From positions 868,001 through 932,000 of the forward strand of contig JAUFSD010000023.1 in assembly GCA_033030425.1 (NCBI GenBank): a DNA stretch of 64,000 nucleotides, in the 5' to 3' direction. The first letter of the stretch is position 1; every line of letters starts with the position of its first letter. Position numbers and translations under genes: made by a program. Of this stretch, positions 11,437 through 23,700 are shown one piece after another. The notes below the pieces were generated by a model that searched no databases, was not told the origin of the DNA, and saw only the letters and a program-made list of their open reading frames with translations. Origin of the DNA: Verpa conica (lineage: Eukaryota > Ascomycota > Pezizomycetes > Pezizales > Morchellaceae).

Positions 11437-12008
11437 GATTGTAGAATTCACTTATTTATATATATTTAGGTATATATATATGCTTGGTGGTATGTGTTTT
11501 CCTTGATGGATATGGGAGAGATGGTTGAGACTCCCTTTTGACCTGGTGAGTTTCTGTGGTTGCTATGCCAAGATGCAAGGTGTTGGGAACTTTCAGATGA
11601 CTAATCAAAGTCTTTAGCTACTCTGTGTAGAGTACATGTAGGTACTCTATGTATATACAGTACGATATAGAGATCTAGTAGGGTACATATATGTAGGTAG
11701 CTACATGTACTTGATTCCATCTGTTAGAGCTCCACTATTACTATCCTTGAAATCTTAAAGCCTCTATTAATACGGCACTAACTAGCTAGATAGCTACGTA
11801 TACGTCCCCTTCCTTCAAGGTGAATTTTGGTGGTTGATGACTAAGCTCATAACTCCGATAACAGAGCCTCTGACGTCTGACAGGAATTGGGTGCGATATC
11901 GACGTTCTCCGGTACACTTCTGCTGTCATCGCCCACCCCCGCCCCGGACTTCAGCCGTCTACCCCCCCTCCCCCCCAAATACAATAGAAAATAGAAAATA
12001 AAACAATC
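11437..12008. promoter_or_regulatory. Divergent promoter region, EMC2 / APL5
   Basis: 572 bp shared between the two divergent starts. It holds two TACATGTA palindromes (about 11634 and 11701), a TATATATATA tract near the EMC2 side (11458-11480) and a C-rich stretch on the APL5 side (about 11935-11976) just ahead of the APL5 start codon. Confidence 0.45.
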
Positions 12009-15000
12009 ATGTAGGTCCTTTCTATTCTCTTGAGCTTCCCCAACTGATTCAGAACTAACCCAGCGTCACTCAGGTTTGAAAAGTCGCTCTACGACCTCAT
12101 CCGAGGGCTGCGCTCTCACAAGGGCAATGAGCGACAATATATGATAGATTCACTAAAAGAATGTCAAAATGAAGCAAAGTCCCAGGATATCGGTGCGCAA
12201 CCTATTCCGGAGGTTTTACGACTAGAGGCAGCTCCACAAAATGCCCATCAACTGACAAGGTGTGGTGTTTTGGCGGTGTAATAGACATCAAAGCGGCTGC
12301 CATCCTGAAACTGGTTTACCTGGAGATGTTTGGCCATGACATGTCATGGGCCTCCTTCAACGTCCTAGAGGTTATGAGTTCCCCAAAGTTTATGCAGAAA
12401 CGTGTAGGGTATCTTGCAGCCACGCAGACTTTCACGCTGGACACGGACGTGTTAATGCTAACGACTAACTTACTCAAAAAAGTCCGTCCCCAAACTTTCC
12501 CACCAAGAATATATACTAACCCTTAATTCCTATAGGACCTCGGCTCTCGCTATCCTCCTGAAATATCACTCGCCATAAATGGCGTTTCGCACATTGTCTC
12601 CCCATCACTCGCCCGCGACCTCTCGCCAGACCTACTCTCAAAGCTCTCCCATACCTCCCCACTAATCCGAAAAAAGGCCGTCCTAGTCCTCTATAAATGC
12701 TTTCTTCAGTCGCCTGAGTTACTCCGAACATCATGGTCACGCTTACGGGAATGTCTAAACGATGAAGATGGAAGTGTAGTTTCAGCAACTGTAAACGTTG
12801 TCTGCGAGCTCGCTCGACGGAATCCAAGGAACTACCTACCTCTTGCGCCACAGTTGTTTAGACTACTCACGGAAACGCCAAATAATTGGATGACTATCAA
12901 ATTAATTAAACTTGTATGGGCTGCTCCCCCCAAAAAAAAATTCTTATAGGAAATACTATTAATCACAAAAAATCACCCTGAATAGTTTGCGACTCTTACT
13001 CCCCTTGAGCCGCGATTGATAAAAAAGCTCATACCGCCAATAACAAATCTTATCCATACCACACCTGCCATGTCATTATTATACGAATGCATCAACGGTC
13101 TCATCTCTGGTGGCCTCCTCGCCGGAATCCAAGAAACTGACGAAGGCGAAGAGCTGGCATCAGTCTGTGTCACCAAACTCCGTGGGTTCTTGGTCATAGG
13201 GGATAGCAACCTAAAATATGTAGGACTTCTAGCATTAACAAAGCTTGTTGTCACACACGCGCACCTTGTTGGAGAACACCAAGACGTTATCCTAGACTGT
13301 ATAGACGATACAGACATTAGTATTCGTTACAGAGCACTTGAGCTGGTCGTTGGTATGGTAAATTCCGATAGTTTGCCAGAGGTAGTTGGGCGACTTATCC
13401 GGCAGCTAAAGCCAGCAGCAAACAGAAGTGAGGAGGAGTATGTGGAGCTTGAAGGAGCTGTAGATGAAAGCGAGGAGGAGGATATGGAGGAGGAAGTTAT
13501 GCATGGCGGGAAGCGGAAGGGCCAGCTTGTAGTGTTGGAATTACCGGAGCCATACAGAAGGACAGTAATTAAACGGATTATAGAAATGTGTTCGAGGGAT
13601 TTATATGTGAATGTGGGGGACTTCGAGTGGTACTTAGATGTACTAGTACAGCTGGTTAGATACGCACCGCCAGTTTATTCATTAGCGGACGGGGATTTGC
13701 AGGATGAAGATGAGGATGAAGATGAGGGCGGAGACGACACCGAGATTGAGAAAGAGAAGGATGTGGGTGAGGAGATCGGAAGAGAGTTGAGAAATGTCGC
13801 GATCAGGGTGAGAAGCGTCAGGGCAGAGGCTGTTCGGTATGCGGAAATGCTTGTAGGACAACATGATGGAATGTTTCCCGCTGCTGGTGGCGGAGGAAAG
13901 AGGGTTCTTGGAGCAGCTGGGTGGATCGCTGGAGAGTTCTCTAGGTAGTTATACCCTTTACCATACTTTGTACAAGCTTATTACTGACTTTACTATAGCC
14001 TACTGACAGACCCCCGAGAAACGCTGAATTCACTCCTCCATTCATCATCTCCCCTCCTACAACCCGACATCCTAGCAATTTATATTCAAGCCATCCCCAA
14101 AATCTACGCTGCCCTAACAGGCTCTGAGAGTACACCATGGTCTCCCGCTCGCAAATCCACAGTCACCCTCCTTACCACACGCATCATCACCTTCTTTGAA
14201 CCACTTGCCATCTCTCCCAGTCTCGAAGTCCAAGAGCGTGCCGTCGAGTTCCTTGAACTTTTCCGCCTCGCATCTGAAGCCATCGCCGCACAACCTGCAT
14301 CCATGCCCGACGCAGATGAGGAATATGACCCTCCATTACTTCTCACCCAAGCGATTCCAGCTATGTTCTTAGGACAGGAACTCAACCCCGTTGCTCCACG
14401 AGCGCAGCGAAAAGTACCATTACCAGAAGGACTAGATCTAGATGAACCTATTAATCCAAACCTACAGCAACTACTTCAAGAGGTAGATAATGCTGATAGC
14501 GCATTAGGGTCAGATGAAGAGGGTGATGATGGCTTTAGGGAATGGTATTACCAGAAACCACTACAAAAGGCTTCCAATACCCCTGCTTCACTAGGGGTTG
14601 ACAACGCATCCGCAAAATCATTCAGCAGTAGCGGTGTTAATGTTGGAGTAACCTATCAAGGTGCTATGAAAGAAGAAGACTATCTAGACGGGGACATCAT
14701 TGAACGTCGAAAAAGAGACCGGCGAGAAAGGAATAAAGATGACCCATTCTATATCGGTGCTTCCGTAGTCGGTGAAGGCGAGGAGATCGACCTTGATAGT
14801 ATACCTGTTATGAAACTTGACCTTGGCGACGTACAACCTCCTATATCACAACAAAGGGGGAAGACAAAACGGAGACGAGAGAACGTTACAATTGCGGCTG
14901 ATGAGGGAATCGCCGGCGATGATGGGGAGGATTTTATTGATGAGATAGAGGCAGGAAAAAAGAAGGGCAAGGGACGCAAGGGACTGTTGCATGTTGATGC

Positions 15001-15361
15001 GAGTGGATTAATGGGCTATTCGCTTGACGGGGATGGGGAGGAAGGGGAAGAAAAGAAGAGGGAGGAAGAGGTTGTTAGAGCTGCCAAGGAGCAGGTAGAG
15101 AAGTACAGAAAGGAGATGGAGATTGCAGCAGAGCGAGTCAAGGCCCGAAATAGTGTTGAGGCGCCGAAAGGAAAGGTGAAAACCCCTACGAAAGATGAGA
15201 AGAAACACAAGAAGGTGAAGAAAGAGAAAGGCGAAGGCAAAGGCAAAGAAAGCAAAGAGAAGAAAAAGAAGAAACCTGAAGGCGAAAGTAAAGGGGAAGA
15301 AGGGAAGAAGAAGAAAAAGAAGGCTAAGAATGAGGAACTTGTTACTGGGATCGAGTTATAA
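12009..15361 (+). CDS. APL5: AP-3 complex subunit delta
   Basis: Large delta-adaptin of the AP-3 coat, which sorts cargo from Golgi/endosomes directly to the vacuole. Six exons: 12009-12010, 12074-12192, 12285-12481, 12536-12913, 12986-13944, 13999-15361, giving 1005 aa. The first exon holds only AT; the G of the start codon comes from exon 2, so the protein begins MFEKSLYDLIRGLRSHKGNE, exactly as in other fungal delta-adaptins. The adaptin N-terminal solenoid spans roughly residues 1-600 (KAAAILKLVYLEMFGHDMSW, MQKRVGYLAATQTF, CELARRNPRNYLPL). The hinge has acidic blocks. The region with GLDLDEPINPNLQ and the RRKRDRRERNKDDPFYI box matches the conserved delta C-terminal part, and the final ~100 residues are Lys-rich coiled coil. 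Confidence 0.95.
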
Positions 15362-17839
15362 TCATGGTTCGGGATTATGAATATTTAGGGCATTGCATAC
15401 TTTGTTCCCCGCTTTTCTTGGGCGTTATGAGATGAGCTTATTGTGTATCACAAAAACAGCATTATTGGACTGGAGTATATTTTTCTATAACAGATAGTTA
15501 TAATCAATCTATTGTCATACTACCAAACTAGACTTAGAGGCTAGGCTATAGTTTATAACTACATGCTTAATTTTTTTAAAGAAAACTTGGCTTCGGGGCA
15601 AAGCCATAATATACTATAAATTTTCCAGGTAAATATTTATTCATTTAGAAGCCATTCCATGCAATTATAGGGACAGTAATCTGTAGAAGGTGTTTCCTGT
15701 CAGCTATATCAACTCGACGAAACAAGCGGTCATTTCTAGGCCCTACCTTATCCCTCCCATCCCTAAACCTAATTTATAGGTATTTTATCCCTATTTCTAT
15801 CTATGTTAAGCGCGTCCCCTATGGAGCGGTGAATGTGTCAAAATATATTTTACTACCGGTGGTACCAGAGTGCTGAAATTCAGAGGAACCATACCATACC
15901 TCCATTGTGCTAAAATTAAGAGCCTATACCATCGGCGGCAATTTACCACTGGTAGTCCCCAATTTACCGGTGGGCCCCAGTTCACCACCAGCGGTATGAG
16001 CTCCCAAATTCCAATATACAATACTATATATAGACTAGTCATGTACCAGGTACTAAAATTCAGAAGCCCATACCACTGATAGTAATTTACTGCCAGTTTT
16101 ATTCAGTTCCTACTAGCCTTATAACCCTCTGAATTCCAGTATAATAAGGGTATAGTATATGGGGTCACGTGTCAAAAATAATTTTTTTTCCAACCGGTAA
16201 TAAAATAATGGGCCAACATGCTGAAATATAGTATGAAACCAAACCATCTGTCTAGAATACTATTATCCGCAAATAAAATATTTCACTACTTTTAAGTGAG
16301 ACATGAAAATTTACCAATTAGAATACACAAAGCAACACTTAAAGCTTATACCTTTGAAATAATTATCTTGATCCTTTGCTATTGCCTCTAAAGGAAGGGG
16401 TAGGCCTAGATTAAGATTAGGGCGATAGCTATGTGAGATATTTATATTAGCCCATCGTGGGCTATTATAGACCACCATAGTATTCCAGACAGGTGGTCCA
16501 GTTTTATACTATATTCCAGTATACTGATCCATACTTTCACCACCAGTGGAAAATCTAATGTTTACACACCCGCTTTTCCATATATAGTACCTCTAAATTC
16601 CAGTACTCTAGGGTCACTGGTGATAAAATAGGCTTTGGCACATACACCACACCATATGTCCCCCATCTATAGTAAAATGTTTAGTATTAGGGCTAGCCAT
16701 TCTCACATATCTCTCACTACCCTAAAACTAAGAAAAACACCCTTTTGTTCCTTCGATAAAGCTACTACACAGAGAAAACTCTTCCTACCAGTCATAGAAA
16801 AATAGAAATATGCATAAATTCCATGATCCTATAGATATGCAATGGCTTACACTACTTGATAGGGCTAGTACTCACTTTCTAGCAAAAAAATGGTGATGAA
16901 ACGTTAGCCAAGCTTAGAGGTAAAGGTTCCAAGTATCAGTGTCATGGACCACACCAATTAAGTTACAGCTCCCATGGAATACATAGGGGTACTACGAGTC
17001 ATGTCCGGTGTACGGCCGGGTACAGAAGTAACCTTGCCAAAAGCCACTTAAGTATATATATAACTAACCATTTGGCTTGTACAGATTATGTCATAGAAGT
17101 CAATTTCATTTGAGGCTTCTTCTCTCACTCTGGGAACTGAACTAGGAAGATCAAGGCCAAGTGTATGAGGCACTCACCCTCAGTTTAAGCAACCCAATAA
17201 GATTCGGTTAGACTAACAGTACATAGGCCTTGATCATTATATACTAGTTAGACTAGGGGAAATTCGGACACAGGGATATGAAGAAACGGGGACACCACTC
17301 ATGCTATTAGAGCCTTCTAGGAATTTCAAGAAAAAAGAGAGCGAGCTATATAATCCTGGTATTAGAACCCAAGACTGTGGCGAGTGATCTTTTGTGACCG
17401 CTGACCCCCGAAGGTATCTACCAAAAAAATTCATGACCTTCATTATTTGATAACTACATGACATGCAGTTAGCAGTTAGACCGATGCCAATGAGCCTCTT
17501 TCCCAAGAACAAAACCCATAGAATATGTATAAATTCTTAAACAAAAGAAAAGCAGTGCTATATGGGAGTATTTAAAGACCTATAAACGCTAAGAAAAGCA
17601 GAAAACCCTTTTTTTTCCCCAACCCATTCGCGCCATCGCTGATGCCCGATTCTCCAAAAGACACCCCTTCATATGAGTACAGGACATGATATAAAATGAA
17701 AAAAGGAATCAATCAAAGAATAAATCAAACCAAACTCCCTTCCTTGTCCTCTTAATTCCCATAGCCCTCTTCGCTCAAACCATATCATATACCATACCGC
17801 ATTATCTTACAACCACATTTTCATTCCCAGGGTGGAAAG
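15362..17839. other. Gene-poor AT-rich desert with degenerate repeats
   Basis: About 2.5 kb between convergent APL5 and the ubiquitin-like-domain gene. No gene is supported. It carries several imperfect copies of a short motif (see the repeat at 15851-16120) and a tRNA-like or SINE-like candidate on the minus strand near 17350-17510. Confidence 0.5.
15851..16120. repeat. Degenerate repeat with ACCGGTGGT/CCACTGGT palindromes
   Basis: Imperfect repeats of a unit resembling CTGAAATTCAGAAGCCCATA followed by a CCACYRGTGG-type palindrome begin near 15871, 15909 and 16052, with a weaker copy near 16220. Related palindromes recur near 16545, 16617, 54650 and 54725. The 17-bp string TACCGGTGGTACCAGAG at 15854-15870 is repeated exactly at 30088-30104. 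It looks like a worn mobile-element relic; the element type cannot be told. Confidence 0.4.
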
Positions 17840-20709
17840 TTATCTTCTGGTTTTCTTAGACCCATAACGACCCGCAGTCCACATCAAAAGTGGTGGGATA
17901 TTCGCCGGTTTTGACCTGACCCTCTCTGTGACCGTCTCAGTGCGGGTTTGGATTACAACGTTGACAGGAGCGGGAGGCGGTGGTGGTGGCGGTGGTGGTG
18001 GTGGGGCTGGCTCTGGTTCGGGCTCTGCTGAAACAACATCCACCAAATGCTCTACAGGTCGCTCGAGAACGACAACCTCGACGTGGGCAGGCTGTGGTGG
18101 TGCTAGTGCTGGCGGCGGTGGAGGGGCTGGGGCTGGTTCGGGCTCCGGCTCGGGAACTGGCACCGGTTCCGGCTCCGGCGCTGGTGGTGGTGGTGGCGGT
18201 GGTGGGGGGGGTTCCTCAACAACAGGCTCGGGAGCGGGAGGTGGTGGTGGCGGCGGGGCTGGCTCGGGCTCGGGCTCGGGCTCGGGCATTGGCCACATGT
18301 GCATGGTAATACTCCAATCAGGCTCAATCACAGAATCCCATACCTGTGGTAGGATAATTTCACCATCAGGTCCATGAAGATCGTAGTGACCATCAATAAC
18401 GTGCTGCCCGATGACCTCAACATGAAGGAATGCTTGCTTGATAAGCTCTTCCATACCCTGTGGTCAATTAGTTCAGTGTCAAATGGAATTTATTTAAAGC
18501 TGAGGTACTTACACTCCATTTCTTACAAAGTTCAAATGGAAATGAGAATTTTCTGCCAACAGCATCACGAAACTTGACGGGCTTTGGCTTAACCCGGGCC
18601 TTCGCCTTTGCGGCTTCTTCCAGTTTTTTTGCAAGCTCTGCAGCTGCAGTTGCGGCTTTCTCTTCAGCAACCTTGGTTGCCTCAGCAGCTGCAGCCGCTG
18701 CAGCCGCTGCAGTAGCCTCCGCAATGGCTTGAGCAGCCGCAGCAGCTTCGGCATCTGCCTTTGCCTTTGCCTCCTCCTCAGCTTTTCTAGCAACCTCTGC
18801 AGCGGCTTCTGCTTCGAGTCTGGCCTTCTCGGCCGCAATCTTAGCCTCCTTTTCCTCCTCCTCCCGTTTCTGGCGATCCATTTTCTCCTGATGCCACTTC
18901 CTTTCCTGCTCAATCATTTCCTCCCTTAACTTCTTTTCCTCTTGAAGTCTTGCCCAACGTTCCTCTTCACGCTTCTCCTCACGCTTCTCTTCCTCGGTCT
19001 TTTCACGAGGCCTCTCTAGCTCAGCTGGTGATGGTGGGCTTTCCGCCCGCGGGACTGGATACGGTATAGGGTAGCCTTGAGGACCCATAATCATCATCTG
19101 ATTAGTAGTATTCATAGAGGTCATAGAACTCATTTGATGAGGGTGGCCGCCAGTACTGAAATATCCACCACCATACGGACTGTACGGACTATAAGGAGAT
19201 CCTGAATAGTACCCATACATATCAGTCTGGTGCGGTCCTCTCGGACTCAATGGACCAGTCATATGATTCTGAGGATGTCTAGGATCGTGTTGTGGATGCC
19301 GGGGGTCATAAGGGTGCTGAGGGTGCTGAGGGTGCTGAGGGTGCCGAGGGTCATGAGCATGGTGAGGATGCTGCGCATGTTGCGGATGAGGAGGGTAGGT
19401 CGGGCTGCCTGGATGTTGTCCATAGTTGTAGGGTGTCATTGAGCTACCTGGACTGCTGTGTCCTGAGTGGGACGGGTGGTGAGGCGACTGCCCAGGATAC
19501 GAAGGTGAGTGCCCAGGATAGTGAGGCGACTGCCCTGGGTAGTGAGAGGATTGTCCTGGATACTTCGATGATTGTCCTGGATGCGGTGGGTACTGAGGGG
19601 ATTGAGCTGGATAGTGTGGAGACTGATATCCTGGGTGTCCAGGATGCGATGCGTGGGATGGATGTGGGGGATATTGTCCAGGGTGTTGGGGAGGCTGACC
19701 TGAATACTGTGAGTGTGGCGGATACCCTTGGTGATCAAAAGGAGTGAGAGGATTTGGACCGCCTCTTCTCAAAGGATCTCGGGGATCTCCCCCAGGCAAT
19801 GTGTGAGGGTGAGGTGGCGGACTTGTAGGAACAAGTGCAAGTGGATTCTGATTATAGCCACGAGGTTCACCGAACCCACCGTATCCACCACCCGATCCTG
19901 GTGCTGGAGTATATGGACTACTACCTTGAGACCCCCAGTGGGATTGTGGCCTTAGAGGGGCGGAAGGAGGCCCACGTTCGTACCTCAAATCTTCCTCGCT
20001 ATCTGATGCACTTGGGGGTGCAGTTGGGGCAGATTGCCGATGACGGTGACCGCGGTGTGATGACCCGTGGCGGGCCGATTGAGATTGAGGGAGGGGGTGA
20101 ACTGATTGAGGAGCGGGTGGAAGTATATCGGGGTGAATTGGTGGACTTTCTTGTCGGCGGCGGTGAGATCGAGATGACTCTCGCCGAGAGTGGGTGGGAA
20201 TTTCAGGTCCTGCTCTACTATTGGCTGTGCGCGGACGTGAAGCTGAATCTGAGGGGCCAAGCTCCTCGCCCTGCAAGTCCTCCCAATCCTCAGGGAATGA
20301 GTCTCCCGAATACTCGGTATGCGAGGGAAATTGCGAGTGGTGGGGCGAATGGACGGAGTGATGAGAACGATGAGATGAATACTGAGAGGGGTGATAATTT
20401 AGAGCAGGTGGTTGGCCGTAACCATAGTCGACGCCACTGCTACCAGTCTCTTCTTCGGACAGAGACGACTCAGACCCGTTGGTAGTTGACGTGTGATCGA
20501 TTGTAATGTTGATACTATAGCACAAATCTATGAGCGATAACCTCTTATAGTCATATACAGTAATCAAGGTCCCGAAGAGAGAAAAAAAAATAGAAAGAGT
20601 AAGAAACATCGCTTATGTTCAGTTTCCCTATCCATTCTATTTTTACAGCAGATTACTATAGTAGGGGGCTCTAAAGGGTAATAATAATAAAATTATTTAC
20701 TTACGGCAT
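17840..20709 (-). CDS. Fungal ubiquitin-like domain protein with coiled coil and Pro/Glu tail
   Basis: Three exons: 20705-20709, 18513-20514, 17840-18457, giving 874 aa. The first coding exon has just ATGCC; GTAAGT follows, and CTATAG precedes the next exon, making MPINITIDHTS in frame. Order: Ser/acidic N-terminus, a long His/Pro/Gly/Tyr-rich disordered region (about residues 30-510, with YPGQSPH and HPQHPQ repeats), an Arg/Glu then Ala-rich coiled coil (about 530-640), the ubiquitin-like domain (KFRDAVGRKFSFPFELCKKW, then MEELIKQAFLHVEVIGQHVI, GPDGEIILPQVWDSVIEPDW) and a tail of PEPEP and PPPPP runs ending KKTRR. Proteins of this fungal family have no settled function. A single long frame upstream of 20514 would give a hydrophobic N-terminus and is rejected as intronic. 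Confidence 0.85.
19292..19360 (-). repeat. Coding minisatellite, HPQ repeats
   Basis: Tandem 9-bp units reading GGGTGCTGA on the plus strand encode consecutive HPQ triplets inside the disordered part of the ubiquitin-like-domain protein. Copy number is likely variable between strains. Confidence 0.6.
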
Positions 20710-23700
20710 GGTGATTATATTTATCGACAACCAAAAAAAAAAAACGAATACACAACAGCAAACGCTAAGCTTTTAAGAAGGGAAAGCTCCTATTCAAGAC
20801 GACCCACAGGCAGACCTGGATAAGGCAAGAAGGGGCGTTCGCCCCTCTGTTTTCAGAGAACTAGAAAAAAAATTGTGTAGAAGCCAACAGCGAATGGCTG
20901 CCGAAACTTCACGAAGGTAGCTTTCGAGGAAGGGAGGATGATAGCGGTAGCTTATCAGCTAAGGAAGGGCCGACTAAACGCCTTGTAAACAGGTATCCTT
21001 AGGGCGGTAGCGAGGGATTGTGAGCTTCCTGACGTGAAGGCTTTTTGAGATTGAGCGACCGGGTTCGGGAAACTCTTTTACACAGGTCCCCAGAGAAACG
21101 ATACCTTACCAGTCCACTGCTCTGAGGAAATTTCAGCGTCGTTAAACGAGGCGGCAGGGGACAATGGTACGCTGAAAGAGGCACAGTCAACAAAAAAAAG
21201 AGCGACTGAAGAAACGATACCCGTAGGATGGCTACACAATAAGGTGAGTGTGGTGAAGAGAGGTATTAATTATAGAAACAGAGTGAGTTGATGCTCATAG
21301 AGTAGATGAGTTTGTCTTCTCCAATGATTGGCTCTTGAGGGGACGCAGAGATAGTGGAGGGGGAGTTGTAATATCGCAAAGTGATGGGGAGGTGGGGGGG
21401 GATGTAGCTGGACTCCCGGCGAAAGAAGGGGGTGGTGTTTGAGAAACAAAAAAACAGTACGTACAGCGTATGTGCTTTATTTACCCCGTGCGGAAGCTCT
21501 AAAAAGAAAGGTACCGTATCTGAATCCGTTCTCTGGTGACTTAAGACGTACACAACTCGATCTTTTAGGAACAGTAGATGGCCTATAATAACTTATGATC
21601 AGCTCCCACCAAAGACTAATTCGAATCTTTGTAGCAGATCGAGTGTACACTTTCAAACCCAGATAGCTACAGGAGCTTCACAGCAGGTTGAAGGGGGGAC
21701 GGAAGAAAAGTGAGGGGCTAACTAATTAAGCAGGGGATCGGGTATGGTGTTGATTCGTTGTCACTCACAAATAAGAACGTCTAACAAATGCGCCAAGAAT
21801 CCGCCATGGAATCTCACTGTCTGGTCAAAAAGCAACTGGGATCTGGAGAAAGAGAGGGAGAGGGAGAGGGAGAGGGAGAGGAAAGGGCACCCCGGATGTA
21901 TCTATTAAAATTGCCGGCGGGTAGCAGTATCTCTCCTCGTCCTGCAGATATTATCTCTGAAATGTATATCCTCAGGCTCCGTTCTTGGATCAAAGGCCCG
22001 TGCGGGGCGCGGGTATGTTTGTGGCACCTTGGAGAAAAATTATGAATTATCCGGGATGATGAGTGACGACAGTTGTCTCTGATTTGTTGCCCAGAGTTGC
22101 TTCTTCGCACTTCGCAGCAGACTTCGCTATCTGGATTTAGAGTGTTCTTGCGGATGTCACTCTGGATGAGATGATGCAGCCGGCTAGAGTATGCGATTTG
22201 AGGATTGGGTGCCAAAGTGGCCTTTCGCTCGGCTCTCACTCGGAATCCAAGGAATGGGATGCCTTCTGCCTTTGTCGAATCAGTTACGGTAGATTGGAAC
22301 TCAATGCCGAGCCTTCTCCCTTGCAGCAAGGCCTTGATGATAGTGTAAGATAGAAATCAGACGACTGACTTTGACTTTATAATATACCTCTAGTATTCTA
22401 AACCCCACGGGAGGGAATGATATATAAATGGAAAGACAAAACGGATGGAGAGGGGTGTTCACTATTTCAACAGTCCCCGCAGCCTGGTATGCGTGGGTTT
22501 GCGGGGAGGGGTAATGCTGGGACAAGGCCGGCAGACCAGCAAACTAAATCAAAACAATTGAGGGAGAAAAAACCAAGGCCAACATAGAAACAGCAAGTAC
22601 TAGTGGTACATAGGAGTCACAGCCTACAAGCAAGAAAATTTCACACAAACATCCTGAGGAAGTGTGAGTTCGAGGCGCAAGCGGCATGACGTTTGCTGTG
22701 GTTTTTATTACCACTCCCTCGGGTTAGTGACCTAAGAACTACAAGCATCCACCTGGTTCCTTCCCATCCCATAGTTGTGGTTAGCGAAACTAACAACTTG
22801 ACCCTTCACTTTTTCAAGGCACGGCACGGTGGTCCTGAATGTATATCGCCAAGTTGCCACTCATCGCCAAATTATGAAGATGGAGGAGTTACCATGTCTT
22901 GCATAAATAAACCACCGAGCCTTTCCCTCCCTCTAGTACCCCTTCTAATTGCCTGAACGTATCGGATCCTTATACCTGAAAAGAATTTCCCGATGGCAGT
23001 AGCCATTCAGCGCCAAGTAAATATGTACTGCTTCTGTCTACCCTACAGGTAAGTAGATCGGAAAATAAGACCTATCTTACCCTAATATCAGTAGGCTGTG
23101 GCGGTTGCAATCGACTGAAGGAGTAGATACACCTTAAGGAGGGTGATCAAGTGGAGAGTCACAGAGTGCCTAGTGAGCGGACGTGCCACGTTGATAGAAG
23201 CTCGACTTCCTCACCCTCGACTTCCGGAATCCCGATAATATATGAGTTAGGGAATAGGACTTACCACTGCTAGACGAGTCGAGCCTTGCGAAGGCTCCTT
23301 TTTCCTTTTAGATTGGTTTGATTCTCGCACTACCTTGGATCTTATGCAAATTCTGCTGAGTGCGGGGAGAACTGTATCAGTTTTGGTATGAGTAGTCACT
23401 AGTCCGCAAAGTAAGACACACACCACTATGCAGGTCTACCAAGATCCTAAACCAAACCCGAATAGGCACTGAACGCTAACCATGATTTTACAGGAGGTGA
23501 CAAAGTAGACTGCAACTACTCGCAACTATGTACATGTACCTAAACTCCAAACTCTTAAGGAGGCCCTTGTTATTTTACTTTTATTCATTTTTATTTATTT
23601 GCTGTTCACACATTCCCGAATTACTAATTCTAGTAAGTCTAGTCGAATACAGAGCAAAAAATAGCCCGACGTCCACGTCTGTTGAGGTATGGACCCCTTG

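Noticed and set aside
17928..18377. 149-codon Gly/Ser-rich plus-strand frame
   Set aside because: Antisense of the Pro/Glu repeat of the ubiquitin-like-domain gene; open only because the repeat lacks stops.
19835..20485. 216-codon plus-strand frame
   Set aside because: Antisense to the His/Pro-rich exon of the same gene; no family features and the sense strand has a consistent spliced model.
20760..21250. Hairpin-rich stretch considered as a structured RNA
   Set aside because: Only short, scattered stems; no match to rRNA, tRNA, snRNA or a known riboswitch. More likely promoter or leader of the adjacent gene.
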